Source of the DNA: Paludibacteraceae bacterium
Lineage (GTDB): Bacteria > Bacteroidota > Bacteroidia > Bacteroidales > Paludibacteraceae
Reading direction: 5' to 3'
Assembly (NCBI GenBank): GCA_017647145.1
Contig: JAGCLD010000023.1
Location: 1 to 64,000 of the forward strand
DNA: 64,000 bases
Shown: one piece after another, positions 1-8,704 of the stretch
Position numbering within the stretch: position 1 is the first letter of the stretch
How the letters are laid out: every line of letters starts with the position of its first letter
Made by a program: the position numbers and the translations under genes
The notes under the pieces: generated by a model
What the model was told of the DNA's origin: nothing
The model's input: the letters and a program-made list of their open reading frames with translations, nothing else
Databases searched by the model: none

Positions 1-125
1 GCGGCACGCCGTGTCCCTACAGGATATTCGCAATTTTGAATAAATTGCTTGTGCTTGGCATAAATACGGACACGGCACGCCGTTTATATAAATTGCTCAC
101 GTTCGGCATAATTCAAGCAAGCTTG
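1..125. repeat. Composite palindromic intergenic repeat, cut by window edge
   Basis: CGGCACGCCGT occurs at 2-12 and again at 73-83. The GTGTCC after the first copy is the reverse complement of the GGACAC before the second, so the block is palindromic. Between them, 31-56 reads CAATTTTGAATAAATTGCTT followed by GTGCTTGGCATAA, and 87-112 is a looser copy (AAATTGCTCACGTTCGGCATAA). The same hairpin-plus-CAATTTT arrangement recurs inverted at 41506-41585. No coding frame fits. The rest of 1-258 holds only the panD terminator. Confidence 0.6.
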
Positions 126-191
126 ATTCTGCCCTCACTTACTCGCAATTTTCCCTACAAAGTATTATAGGTATTTTGTGTCTGTTGGAGG

Positions 192-233
192 AAAAAATAA
201 AGGGAGTTATGTGTTTTGCACATAGTTCCCTTT
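192..233 (-). terminator. Intrinsic terminator of panC-panD
   Basis: On the minus strand a strong hairpin forms between AAAGGGA (227-233) and TCCCTTT (199-205), extended inward by TATGTG/CACATA, and is followed by a run of T (192-198). It begins 26 nt after the panD stop codon. Confidence 0.85.
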
Positions 234-258
234 GTTTATTGTGATGTTTTGTGTGTGT

Positions 259-609
259 TTATGGGAGTCTGTTTGTTTTGGTGTCCGGAAAAATAACGGC
301 AGGTTGGAATGTTTTTGCTTCTTCCGGTGTCATCATGGCATAGGCGATGATAATGATGATGTCGCCGGGTTGTACGAGTCGTGCGGCTGCTCCATTTAAA
401 CATACGACGCCTGAATTGCGTGGTCCCGGTATGACGTATGTTTCGAGTCGTGCACCGTTGTTGTTGTTGACAATTGCCACCTTTTCGTTAGGAAGAATGT
501 TGGCAGCTTCCAGCAGTGCTTCGTCAATGGTTATGCTTCCAATGTAATTAAGGTTGGCTTCAGTAACCGTAACTCGATGTATTTTAGATTTCAATACTTG
601 GAGAAACAT
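259..609 (-). CDS. panD: Aspartate 1-decarboxylase
   Basis: Decarboxylates L-aspartate to beta-alanine, the amine half of pantothenate, in the cytosol. The 116 residues match the usual length of this pyruvoyl enzyme. The self-cleavage site Gly24-Ser25 is present in YIGSIT; Ser25 would become the pyruvoyl group of the alpha chain. Conserved NNxxGxRxETY and the [14 protein letters not shown] stretch follow. The ATG at 609 opens directly at the usual N-terminus. It lies 23 nt downstream of panC, so the two enzymes making and ligating beta-alanine share a transcript that ends at the hairpin 192-233. Confidence 0.97.
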   Translation of the reverse strand: MFLQVLKSKIHRVTVTEANLNYIGSITIDEALLEAANILPNEKVAIVNNNNGARLETYVIPGPRNSGVVCLNGAAARLVQPGDIIIIIAYAMMTPEEAKTFQPAVIFPDTKTNRLP

Positions 610-632
610 AGTGCTTTATCTTTTTTAGAGAT

Positions 633-1487
633 TTAACAATTGGAAGTTTGATATGTTATGTTGTCAATGAGTCGCACAGAGCCACAATGTACAGTGATGC
701 AGCCAATGGTGTTGTTCCATGTAGTGGCAGGTTGTAGGGTGTCGCGATCTACTATTTCGAAATATTCCACTTGTAGTCCATCTACTCTGTTGATTTGTTC
801 GATAACCCAACTTTGCACTTGTGGAATGCTTTGGCATTGTATGAGTTGACGACTTTCAAAGAGGATGTGGGATATTTGTGCTGCTGTTACTTTTTGTTCG
901 GGTGAGAGTAGTTGGTTTCTACTGCTCATGGCTAATCCACTTGCTTCTCTCACAATGGGGCATGGGATAATGATAGTGTCGTAGCCCATCACTTTTACCA
1001 TGTGTTTGATAATGGCCACTTGCTGGAAGTCTTTTTCTCCGAAATAGGCTCGGAGTGGTTGAACCAAGTCAAATAATTTGCTTACAATTTGTACTACACC
1101 ATTAAAGTGTCCCGGTCGGTTGGGTCCTTCCATCACTTGGTCGAGTCCTCCAAAATTGAATGAGAATTGATTGTTGGTTTCTTCGGTGGTGTACATTTCT
1201 TCTGTGGAAGGTGCAAATATCATATCGCAACCCAGTTCGGCCAACTTTTTTGTGTCTTGTTCAAGGGTGCGAGGATAGGTGCTAAGATCATTTGGATTGT
1301 TGAATTGTGTGGGATTCACAAATATACTTACGACACAGATGTCGTTTTCGCTTTTACATTTGCGTACGAGCGAAAAATGTCCGTCGTGCAGAGCTCCCAT
1401 GGTGGGTACAAAACCAATTGTTTTGCCTAGTGTTTTTAAGGCTGAGATATCCGCTGTAAGCTCTTTTGTTGTAGTTAGCAATTTCAT
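633..1487 (-). CDS. panC: Pantothenate synthetase
   Basis: ATP-dependent ligase joining pantoate and beta-alanine to give pantothenate, the precursor of coenzyme A. The 284 residues are full length. The nucleotidyl-transferase signature is seen as PTMGALHDGH near residues 29-38 (the HIGH-like motif), and the pantoate-binding segment PNRPGHFNGV and AYFGEKDFQQ follow. First gene of the panC-panD pair; a TACTTTTG minus 7 box lies about 75 nt upstream of the ATG, in the gap before the preceding gene, so the pair can be expressed apart from tamB. Confidence 0.97.
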   Translation of the reverse strand: MKLLTTTKELTADISALKTLGKTIGFVPTMGALHDGHFSLVRKCKSENDICVVSIFVNPTQFNNPNDLSTYPRTLEQDTKKLAELGCDMIFAPSTEEMYTTEETNNQFSFNFGGLDQVMEGPNRPGHFNGVVQIVSKLFDLVQPLRAYFGEKDFQQVAIIKHMVKVMGYDTIIIPCPIVREASGLAMSSRNQLLSPEQKVTAAQISHILFESRQLIQCQSIPQVQSWVIEQINRVDGLQVEYFEIVDRDTLQPATTWNNTIGCITVHCGSVRLIDNITYQTSNC

Positions 1488-1559
1488 GTTTCTATTTTTG
1501 AAGCGAATTTGATGGTTCTAAATACTATTCCATTAACTCACGTGTGTGTAAATAGGGTG

Positions 1560-1592
1560 CAAAAGTACGAAAAATATTCTGATTGCAGCAAA
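1560..1592 (-). promoter_or_regulatory. Probable promoter of panC-panD
   Basis: Minus-strand TACTTTTG at 1567-1560 matches the Bacteroidetes minus 7 consensus TAnnTTTG. A TTTG lies at 1592-1589, 21 nt upstream, slightly wider than the ideal 19. Confidence 0.55.
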
Positions 1593-1599
1593 AAAACAC

Positions 1600-2208
1600 T
1601 TATGGAAGAATTGACAATGGAATCATGTAGGTTTGTAGAAAGGGTAGGTAGTGTTCTTGTTGCTTTTGGGGTAGTATTTTGTGGGTTTGATTAGTGAATT
1701 CAATTGTCTGTGAGGTGGTGGAAAAATCTGCGCTGACAAAAATGGGACTTATCTGCTCGAGTTCTTCTGCGGAAAGATTGTGTTGCAGCGTGAGGAAGTC
1801 ATTAGTCTTAAATCTGGGAAGTTGAGCGTCGATTTTTTGCCAATTTTGATTGTAAATAGTAATGGTGGAACTGCTAATGGGTGCGGCAACTGTGTGTATC
1901 ATCACTGTGAAATATTCGGAGGATGATATAGGGATGATTTTGATGGCCAGTGTGCTGTTGGTTGTGGTGGCTACTTTCAGATAGTGTTGTTGTTCGTTGT
2001 AGGATAGTATGTGTGAGTTGCCATTCAGGATGTTGGTGACAGATTCATGGCGTCCTTCTTTTGCATATTCAATCAGTTCAAAGCGCTGAGAGGCATTGAG
2101 GATAGGAGAAAGCTCAGAGGGCATGTTTTGATAAATCCATCCGATGTTTTGAGCTGTTGCGATGAGGGGTAAAATAAGTAGAATGATTGGCAGAATCTTT
2201 CGTGTCAT
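1600..2208 (-). CDS. DUF3256 family exported protein
   Basis: Protein of 202 residues resembling DUF3256 proteins of Bacteroidales, whose function is unknown. An upstream in-frame start would add 13 residues overlapping tamB; I prefer the ATG at 2208 because it begins at once with a signal peptide (MTRKILPIILLILPLIATAQ), cleavable after ATA or AQ. The remainder is soluble and beta-rich, without recognisable catalytic motifs. It starts 11 nt after the tamB stop, so it is cotranscribed with tamB and probably acts in the periplasm or at the outer membrane. Confidence 0.75.
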   Translation of the reverse strand: MTRKILPIILLILPLIATAQNIGWIYQNMPSELSPILNASQRFELIEYAKEGRHESVTNILNGNSHILSYNEQQHYLKVATTTNSTLAIKIIPISSSEYFTVMIHTVAAPISSSTITIYNQNWQKIDAQLPRFKTNDFLTLQHNLSAEELEQISPIFVSADFSTTSQTIEFTNQTHKILPQKQQEHYLPFLQTYMIPLSILP

Positions 2209-2219
2209 GGTGCTGAGTG

Positions 2220-5200
2220 TTAGCGGATAGTGTCGGGAGCAAGCCATAAGGAGTCTTGCTGTGTAGGTAGGCTATCCGTAGGGTTTGTGAGTTGCGTGGG
2301 TGTTGCCTGTTCTTTTGGGTTCTTAGAGGCTTTCTTGTTGCTCTTGGTGGCTTTGTTTTTTTTCTTCTTGGGTGTAAAAAGTTCTTTAAAGGAAGTGAGC
2401 AGTTCTTTTGGAGTGTTAAACTCTTCTTTGTAAATAAGACCCACCCCTTGCATTGTTTGTGCTGTTTTGAGCGAATATTTGTCCACTGTGTGCGTGTAGG
2501 CTTTGACACGGAATTTGCCGTTTTGGCTCAGCATGTACTCTACATCTACGTCTCCAATGAATTTATTTGTGGCGAGATTGTCGTTGCGATATCCAAAATT
2601 ACCATTTACAATCAGTCGATTGTTTGGTTGATATAGGATTTCTGTCTCGTATTCTTGTGTGGCGGTTTCGCCTTCGCCATGAGCTCTTACGTTGAATCCG
2701 AAGCTAAAGTCATCGGTCAATTTGGATATCCAATTATTGATTTGTCCGGTTACAGTGGAGCTTAACAGAGAATATGCTTCGTTAGAACCGATATCCGCCA
2801 TGGATGTTTGGAGGTATTCCGGTGTGTAGAATTTGTTGAATACCAACAGATATAGGATCTGTCTGTTCATCATTTCATCTGTGTTGATGATGTTGCGAAC
2901 CTGCTGTTTGAGTGCTTCGTCACTGTTGGGCAGTTCTATGTCAAATCGGATTGTAGGGCTTGTTAATTGGTCGGTCAAGTAGAGCAGACAGTTGACCGGA
3001 ACACTGCTTCGTTTGGTGGTGGCTTCGATTTCAGATTGGTCCATCAGGTCTCGTAATGATGCCGTCAGACTGTAGAGTGCTTTGATATTTACCTGTGCGT
3101 TGAGAGGGTCGCCTGCCCATGTCAGGCTACTACCTTGTGCGATTTTAAAGTCTTTTCGGAAGACATTTTGCAATGTGAATTGATAGGAACCGGATGCAAT
3201 GGTGTATGTACCCATCATGCGCACATCTTCGCTGTTGCTGTCGTATTCAACCACCAAGTTACCTGTTCCTCTACCAGTCAGTAAGTCACCGGTTTTAGGG
3301 TCGATAATCACTTGTAGAGTGGCGTCCGGAGTAGCTTCAATGTTGAGTCTGAGCTTGACGTTGGCACTGCTGGTGATTTCTTTCACATCTTCCTCTTCTT
3401 CCTCTTCCTCTGACGATGCGGAAGAGACAAATGTGACAAAGGAATTGTCAGTGGCAACAGAAGCCGAGGCAAGGGATATGTTAAATTCTGTGTTGGGACA
3501 TGTGCGAGCATTCACGTTGATTTGATTCTCCTTTTCGTCACCGCTGATGAGTACATTACCTGTGGCATATACTTTTCCAAAGAAGAAGTCATTATCGCTG
3601 ATTTGCGTGTTCATGGCAAGCAGGTCTTCACAAGTAATCAGGATGCGATAGTGTAAGTCTTGGAAAGTGCCATCGTGAGTTACTTCTCCATTGAGCAGGG
3701 CATGGTTTCCTTCTGCGTCTTTTACGGGGATTTGAGGCAATTTGATAGCCTTCTCGGTGAGGTAGATAGAATCGCTAAAAGTGAAGTGAGTACCCAGCAT
3801 GGATACACGCATTTTTCCATCTTTAACCAGTGCGCTACCTTCAAAATGTACGTCATTAGGTGTCTTTAATGTGCCATACATCCTGACTTTGCCATAACCC
3901 TTACCACTAATGTTGTCGGCAAACTCAGCCATGTAGCGCGTGATGAATCCCAGATTCAATCCTTGAGCGTTGTAGAAGAGTTCGATACTATCGCGTACGG
4001 GGGCAATATATCCGTCCACCAAGGCAATGGTGTCTTGTCCGTCCACTGCAACTCCGGTGAGGTCGATTTCTTGCTTGTCTTTATCCCAAACAGCATTGGC
4101 AAGGACATCTCCTATAGGTGCTTGATTGATATTACCATCTTTTAGAAATACCTTGGCTTCAAACATGGGTTGGTGTAGCACGCTGTAGAGGTAAGCTTGT
4201 CCGGTGGCTTCTCCTCCAAAACTTACCTCTCCTAAAGTAGGAATCATGTTAATGATATAACCTAAGTCGATTTGCTTTAAGTCAACCTTAACACTGTCAG
4301 AAAGACTACGTCCGATCACACCATTCATGTAGATGTGTTGGGAACTGTTGGATAGAGAGAAATTGTCAATGTGCAGCGTTGTGTCCTTGCGCCATTCTAT
4401 CGGCCCGGAAGATAAGTTCCACAAAGAGTCTCTTAGGATAAACGAAGAAGGAAGTAGGTGTACTTGTGCGGTGAGTGCATTGTCGCTTGAATCAAATACA
4501 ACCAAACTATTGATGTCGCCTTTGTTTACGATGGTGTCTTTGTTAAACCAATTGACAGACGCCAGAATACTGTCTTTACGTGCTTCTACATCAGCATTAA
4601 AGGTGATGGCTTTACTCTTGCGTTTGCCCTGTTGGAGATAAGCCGATAAATGAGGATGTCCGTTTTGATTGTTAAGTTGTACGGATATGTTGTTTATGTG
4701 TAGTTTGCCCAATAGCACTTTGGGTATGCCGATGCGTAAGTCGTATTCATTGTCTTTTTCAGAAATGTAGCCCTTGATGAGCGATACATCAGAGAGACGA
4801 ACAGGAAGTTCTAAGGTTTGCGTTAAATCATAGGTGTCGTTTAATTGTACGCTGAAATCTATTTCGTTTTGTGCTTCATTCTCTTCAATAATCAGCTTTT
4901 GTTGCTCGCTGAATAATGCAGGTAATTGCTTTGCAACCAAGCGTTGGAAGGTAATCGGAAGAGTGCTGTACTTGTAAGCACCGGTAAAGTGGGCCTTAAC
5001 AAGGTCAGATTGCACCAGCACTTGTGTTGTGGTGGGGGTGGTGTTGGATGATATATTAATGTTATTGATGGCTAAAATCTTGTCTTCATTGCGGAATCTG
5101 ATACTGTCTAAGAGGATGTATCCGTTCAGATTGTCTAATGAATTTCCCTGCATATCAACGTTCAACTGACATTTAAAATCAGAGTCGGTGTATTTATTTG

Positions 5201-6800
5201 TTAAGTTCAGGGCATGAAGATTAGCTTTGTTCACTGCAAGGTCAAACTTAAACTCGGGGAGTTGTTGCGTGAGGTCAATCAGCCCTTTGAAAGTGGTAGA
5301 TAGATTTGGGTCATCTATAGATAATTGTCCGTTAAATCCTTTGGGATTAAAATATCCGTCAGCATGAATGCCGGAATACGCATACTGATTGAATACTAAT
5401 AATCCTACATCTCCTTTTATAGTTCCGTGTAGTGGATGCTGTCTGTCTTGTTGAACATCTCCACTCACATTAAACGCGATATTACCCAATGAAGGCTCTC
5501 CGAGTAAACGTCCGATGTGGAACCGGCTTGTTTGCACTTTTCCGTCAAAATGGAGCGACTTAAAGTTGTCTCTTGCATTCAGTAATAGATTGAGCGATAA
5601 TGTTCCGAGTTGTGTTTGTAACTTTCCTTGCGCTCCAATTTGGTTGAATAAGCCGGAGATTTGTCCTTTGTATTGAATTTTTCCTAATGCTTGTACGGGC
5701 TGGGGTAGTGAGTAAGGTTTGCCTTGTAGGTCTGATAAGAGGTCTTGTAGTAGGTTGGGTGAGAAGGCAAGTTCGTTGATATTTGCATGTATCTTGGTGG
5801 AGTGTAAATCCGGTAAACCATTTACGTTGATGTGACCAGACAGTACATTATGGCGGTTGTATTTGATGGATATATCATTCACTTGCAGGTTTGATAGAGA
5901 ACCATCCACTTTTAATTGTAGTCCTACATCCCCGTTGAGGTTGTGTAGGGATGAATGCACCATAGATATATCTTTTAGATCAATGGTGCTGGGGTTGACA
6001 GATAGTTTGATAAGGAGATTGGCAAGGTCTATATTCTTTAAGTCTCCATAGTGTATTATGACGCTGTCTGTCAGGATTTGGCTATGAGGCATTCTCAATG
6101 TTATGGGAGATATCGTTGCCTTGGCATGATTAGCCTGTACTTGTGTGCTTATCTTTTCTATGCTCAATCCACTCTTTTCACATCCGCTTAGGTGCTTGAT
6201 GTGTGCGCATAGTGAGTCTTTTGTGAAATGCTCTAAAGACAGGTGTGCTTCTATTTGTGATATGTTAATGTCATGTGGATTCAGATAAGGTAAGGAGTCG
6301 CAGGGCTTTCTTTCATCACGAAAGCGGAAATTACTCTTGTGTAGATAGATGTCCTCCAATTGCAAAAGAATATTCATCTCTTTTTTGGGTTCGGAAGCAA
6401 ATAAGGGTAATAAGTATTGGTAGTTGGCAATACCAGCTGTGTCATATTCCAAAAATACGTAGGCAGAGTCAATATCAAGGCGATTGATGATAAACTCTTT
6501 TCGAAAAAAACGCCAGAAGTCAAAGTGAGCATCAACATTGCCTAAAGATATCATTTCGTGATGATGTTGGTCATGGATACGTAGGTCATTGACTACAATA
6601 TGGCTAAAAAAGCGATAGTCTAATCCGCCAATGCTCACTTCGCTGCCCATATATTCGGATAATTCAATGGCAGCCACTTGTGCAACAAGCGTTTGTATCT
6701 TCTTATTTTGTAGGAAGATACAAGTAGTGGTTAAGATAAAAACAAATAATCCAACTACTAAAGTCGCTATTTTCAAGAATTTTTTTATAATTTTGGCCAT
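2220..6800 (-). CDS. tamB: TamB-family translocation/assembly protein
   Basis: A 1526-residue protein with one N-terminal membrane segment (about residues 7-30), then a very long beta-rich periplasmic region of AsmA/DUF490 character, ending in the conserved TamB C-terminal domain (about 1150-1460; it includes TGRGTGNLVVEY and a repeated ASGSYQFTLQNVF-type strand). In proteobacteria TamB works with the Omp85 protein TamA or in lipid transport between membranes; the same role is inferred here. Two oddities are an acidic run of seven Glu near residue 1130 and a Lys-rich, Pro/Thr-rich tail over the last 60 residues. The ATG at 6800 is chosen over a TTG five codons upstream because it precedes the membrane anchor and follows a promoter. 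Confidence 0.9.
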   Translation of the reverse strand: MAKIIKKFLKIATLVVGLFVFILTTTCIFLQNKKIQTLVAQVAAIELSEYMGSEVSIGGLDYRFFSHIVVNDLRIHDQHHHEMISLGNVDAHFDFWRFFRKEFIINRLDIDSAYVFLEYDTAGIANYQYLLPLFASEPKKEMNILLQLEDIYLHKSNFRFRDERKPCDSLPYLNPHDINISQIEAHLSLEHFTKDSLCAHIKHLSGCEKSGLSIEKISTQVQANHAKATISPITLRMPHSQILTDSVIIHYGDLKNIDLANLLIKLSVNPSTIDLKDISMVHSSLHNLNGDVGLQLKVDGSLSNLQVNDISIKYNRHNVLSGHINVNGLPDLHSTKIHANINELAFSPNLLQDLLSDLQGKPYSLPQPVQALGKIQYKGQISGLFNQIGAQGKLQTQLGTLSLNLLLNARDNFKSLHFDGKVQTSRFHIGRLLGEPSLGNIAFNVSGDVQQDRQHPLHGTIKGDVGLLVFNQYAYSGIHADGYFNPKGFNGQLSIDDPNLSTTFKGLIDLTQQLPEFKFDLAVNKANLHALNLTNKYTDSDFKCQLNVDMQGNSLDNLNGYILLDSIRFRNEDKILAINNINISSNTTPTTTQVLVQSDLVKAHFTGAYKYSTLPITFQRLVAKQLPALFSEQQKLIIEENEAQNEIDFSVQLNDTYDLTQTLELPVRLSDVSLIKGYISEKDNEYDLRIGIPKVLLGKLHINNISVQLNNQNGHPHLSAYLQQGKRKSKAITFNADVEARKDSILASVNWFNKDTIVNKGDINSLVVFDSSDNALTAQVHLLPSSFILRDSLWNLSSGPIEWRKDTTLHIDNFSLSNSSQHIYMNGVIGRSLSDSVKVDLKQIDLGYIINMIPTLGEVSFGGEATGQAYLYSVLHQPMFEAKVFLKDGNINQAPIGDVLANAVWDKDKQEIDLTGVAVDGQDTIALVDGYIAPVRDSIELFYNAQGLNLGFITRYMAEFADNISGKGYGKVRMYGTLKTPNDVHFEGSALVKDGKMRVSMLGTHFTFSDSIYLTEKAIKLPQIPVKDAEGNHALLNGEVTHDGTFQDLHYRILITCEDLLAMNTQISDNDFFFGKVYATGNVLISGDEKENQINVNARTCPNTEFNISLASASVATDNSFVTFVSSASSEEEEEEEDVKEITSSANVKLRLNIEATPDATLQVIIDPKTGDLLTGRGTGNLVVEYDSNSEDVRMMGTYTIASGSYQFTLQNVFRKDFKIAQGSSLTWAGDPLNAQVNIKALYSLTASLRDLMDQSEIEATTKRSSVPVNCLLYLTDQLTSPTIRFDIELPNSDEALKQQVRNIINTDEMMNRQILYLLVFNKFYTPEYLQTSMADIGSNEAYSLLSSTVTGQINNWISKLTDDFSFGFNVRAHGEGETATQEYETEILYQPNNRLIVNGNFGYRNDNLATNKFIGDVDVEYMLSQNGKFRVKAYTHTVDKYSLKTAQTMQGVGLIYKEEFNTPKELLTSFKELFTPKKKKNKATKSNKKASKNPKEQATPTQLTNPTDSLPTQQDSLWLAPDTIR

Positions 6801-6812
6801 TAATTGACGATA

Positions 6813-6843
6813 CAAAGATAGTGCAAGGCGAGAGAAATAGCAA
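6813..6843 (-). promoter_or_regulatory. Promoter of tamB operon
   Basis: Minus-strand TATCTTTG (6820-6813) with TTGC (6843-6840) 19 nt upstream. The predicted start is only about 6 nt before the tamB ATG, so the leader would be nearly absent. Confidence 0.6.
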
Positions 6844-6978
6844 AAATAAGTTTACTTAATTTTTTATACTTCCGAGCCACAGCCTATCTTATCAAAAGAT
6901 AGTGCAAGGCAAGCGAAGTAGCAAGAAAACAAACCGGTTTAATATTTGATACTTCTGTGCTGTATCTAATCTAGTGCA
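6817..6978. repeat. Imperfect 81-bp tandem duplication between tamB and tsaD
   Basis: GATAGTGCAAGGC at 6817-6829 recurs at 6898-6910, exactly 81 bp later. Similarity continues through GARTAGCAA and, further in, TTTAAT...ATACTTC. The copies differ at many positions. The first copy contains the tamB promoter. Confidence 0.6.
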
Positions 6979-7034
6979 AAGATTATGCAAATTATCCCTT
7001 TGTTGTCGTCTTTTTATGTTAAAACATATATAGG

Positions 7035-8057
7035 ATGGATAAAGTTTATATATTAGCCATAGAATCTTCTTGTGATGACACTTCGGCAGCGGTGTTGGTT
7101 GATAATTGTTTGTTGTCTAATGTGACCGCAAGTCAGGCTGTGCATGAAGCCTATGGTGGTGTTGTGCCGGAGTTGGCATCTCGCGCCCATCAACAGAATA
7201 TCATTCCAGTGGTTGATGCAGCCCTAAAGAAGGCCGGCATAGATAAGTCGAACTTGTCAGCAGTGGCCTTTACCCGTGGTCCCGGACTGCTTGGCTCATT
7301 GTTGGTAGGCACTTCTTTTGCTAAAGGTTTGGCTCTGTCACTCAATATTCCCATGATAGAAGTGAACCATTTGCAAGCACATGTTTTGGCGCATTTTATC
7401 ACGCAAGCCAATCAGGAAGAACATTCACCTTCCTTCCCTTTTTTATGCTTACTTGTGTCAGGTGGGAATTCGCAAATTATACAAGTGAATGCCTATAACG
7501 ATATGAGAATTATAGGACAAACTATTGATGATGCGGCAGGAGAAGCCTTTGATAAATGTGCTAAAGTAATGGGTCTTCCTTATCCCGGAGGTCCACATAT
7601 TGATAGATTAGCCAAGCAGGGTAATCCAGAACGTTTTGTCTTTGCGAAACCCAATATTGCAGGTTATGATTATAGTTTTAGTGGTCTAAAAACCTCTTTT
7701 CTCTACTTCTTGCGCGACCATCTGAAAGATAATCCTGATTTTGTTCAAGAGAATCTTCCGGACTTGTGTGCTTCACTTCAGAAGACAGTTATTGATATTT
7801 TGATGAAGAAACTCATCAAAGCAGCCAAAGAACTGCGTATATCACAAGTTGCAGTGGCGGGTGGTGTGTCAGCTAATTCAGGACTTCGTCAAGCAATGCT
7901 CAGTGCTGGAGAGAAGTATAATTGGGAAGTGTTTATTCCTCCTCTTGGTTATACCACAGATAATGCTGCCATGGTAGGAATCACAGGTTATTTCAAGTAT
8001 CAAGATAAGGACTTTTGTCCTATAGATGCCGCTCCTTTTGCCCGAGTTGAAATATGA
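7035..8057 (+). CDS. tsaD: tRNA N6-threonylcarbamoyladenosine transferase
   Basis: Kae1/TsaD enzyme that transfers threonylcarbamoyl onto A37 of ANN-decoding tRNAs, in the cytosol with TsaB and TsaE. At 340 residues it is typical. The N-terminal SSCDDTSAAV phosphate-binding segment, PELASRAHQ, TRGPGLLGSL and the metal ligands His112 and His116 in NHLQAH are all visible, as is the C-terminal AGGVSAN nucleotide motif. ATG at 7035. The stop TGA overlaps the start of the next gene as ATGA, so the exosortase-like gene is translationally coupled to it. Confidence 0.98.
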   Translation: MDKVYILAIESSCDDTSAAVLVDNCLLSNVTASQAVHEAYGGVVPELASRAHQQNIIPVVDAALKKAGIDKSNLSAVAFTRGPGLLGSLLVGTSFAKGLALSLNIPMIEVNHLQAHVLAHFITQANQEEHSPSFPFLCLLVSGGNSQIIQVNAYNDMRIIGQTIDDAAGEAFDKCAKVMGLPYPGGPHIDRLAKQGNPERFVFAKPNIAGYDYSFSGLKTSFLYFLRDHLKDNPDFVQENLPDLCASLQKTVIDILMKKLIKAAKELRISQVAVAGGVSANSGLRQAMLSAGEKYNWEVFIPPLGYTTDNAAMVGITGYFKYQDKDFCPIDAAPFARVEI

Positions 8058-8653
8058 TTAAAGTAGAACCATTACTTGCGCGTTTTAAACCCTATGCCGA
8101 TGTAATTCGTTTTATGGTGGTATTGTTGGTGGGTAATGCCTTGTGGAAACTTACTTTTCAAGGTGATGAGGCGGGTAATTATATCACTTTCTTGGGGTGT
8201 GATCTTACGCACTTTTTCTCTGTGGCATCCTCTCATGTGGCTAAAGTAAGTTACACCCTGGTGTGCGCTATAGAGGATAATGTACAACTCCTATATGGGC
8301 ATATCATTCAGTTCTCCAACAATGTCACTATATCCGTTGTGTGGGGATGTTCTGCCGTTAAGCAGGGTTTGCTGTTCACCCTTATAATGTTAATGGCTCG
8401 AGGTCCTTGGCTGCACAAGTTGTGGTTTATTCCGTTGGGGTGGTTGATGGTGTATTTGTTTAATATCATGCGGATAGCCGTCATTGCTCTTTTGATACAT
8501 CATCATCCTACATGGTTTGAGTTTTTGCACACCTATTTGTTCAAATATCTGTTCTATGGTATGATCTTTGCGTTATGGGTGTTTTGGATAGAACGATTGG
8601 CATGTGTTGTGGATACGAAAGAGTGTGGTCAGTCTGATGTGTCAGGACATTGA
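8054..8653 (+). CDS. Exosortase/archaeosortase-like membrane protein
   Basis: Integral membrane protein of 199 residues with about five hydrophobic segments. The three residues that define the exosortase/archaeosortase transpeptidase family appear in order and with suitable spacing: Cys99 in WGCSAVKQ, Arg140 in NIMRIAVI at the head of a membrane helix, and His159 in FLHTYLF. Such enzymes cut C-terminal tripartite sorting tags and are thought to attach the protein to another molecule. I cannot assign a named subfamily; it resembles the short XrtF-like forms of Bacteroidetes. It overlaps tsaD by 4 nt. No obvious exosortase-type target (short motif, helix, basic tail at the C-terminus) occurs in this window. 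Confidence 0.75.
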   Translation: MIKVEPLLARFKPYADVIRFMVVLLVGNALWKLTFQGDEAGNYITFLGCDLTHFFSVASSHVAKVSYTLVCAIEDNVQLLYGHIIQFSNNVTISVVWGCSAVKQGLLFTLIMLMARGPWLHKLWFIPLGWLMVYLFNIMRIAVIALLIHHHPTWFEFLHTYLFKYLFYGMIFALWVFWIERLACVVDTKECGQSDVSGH

Positions 8654-8704
8654 CAATTTGTGCGGTTCTTTCTAACAATTAAATACATATATACTATATA
8701 AAAC

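Noticed and set aside
1509..1694. Small plus-strand frame between panC and the DUF3256 gene
   Set aside because: Overlaps the panC promoter and the end of the DUF3256 gene; no coding character.
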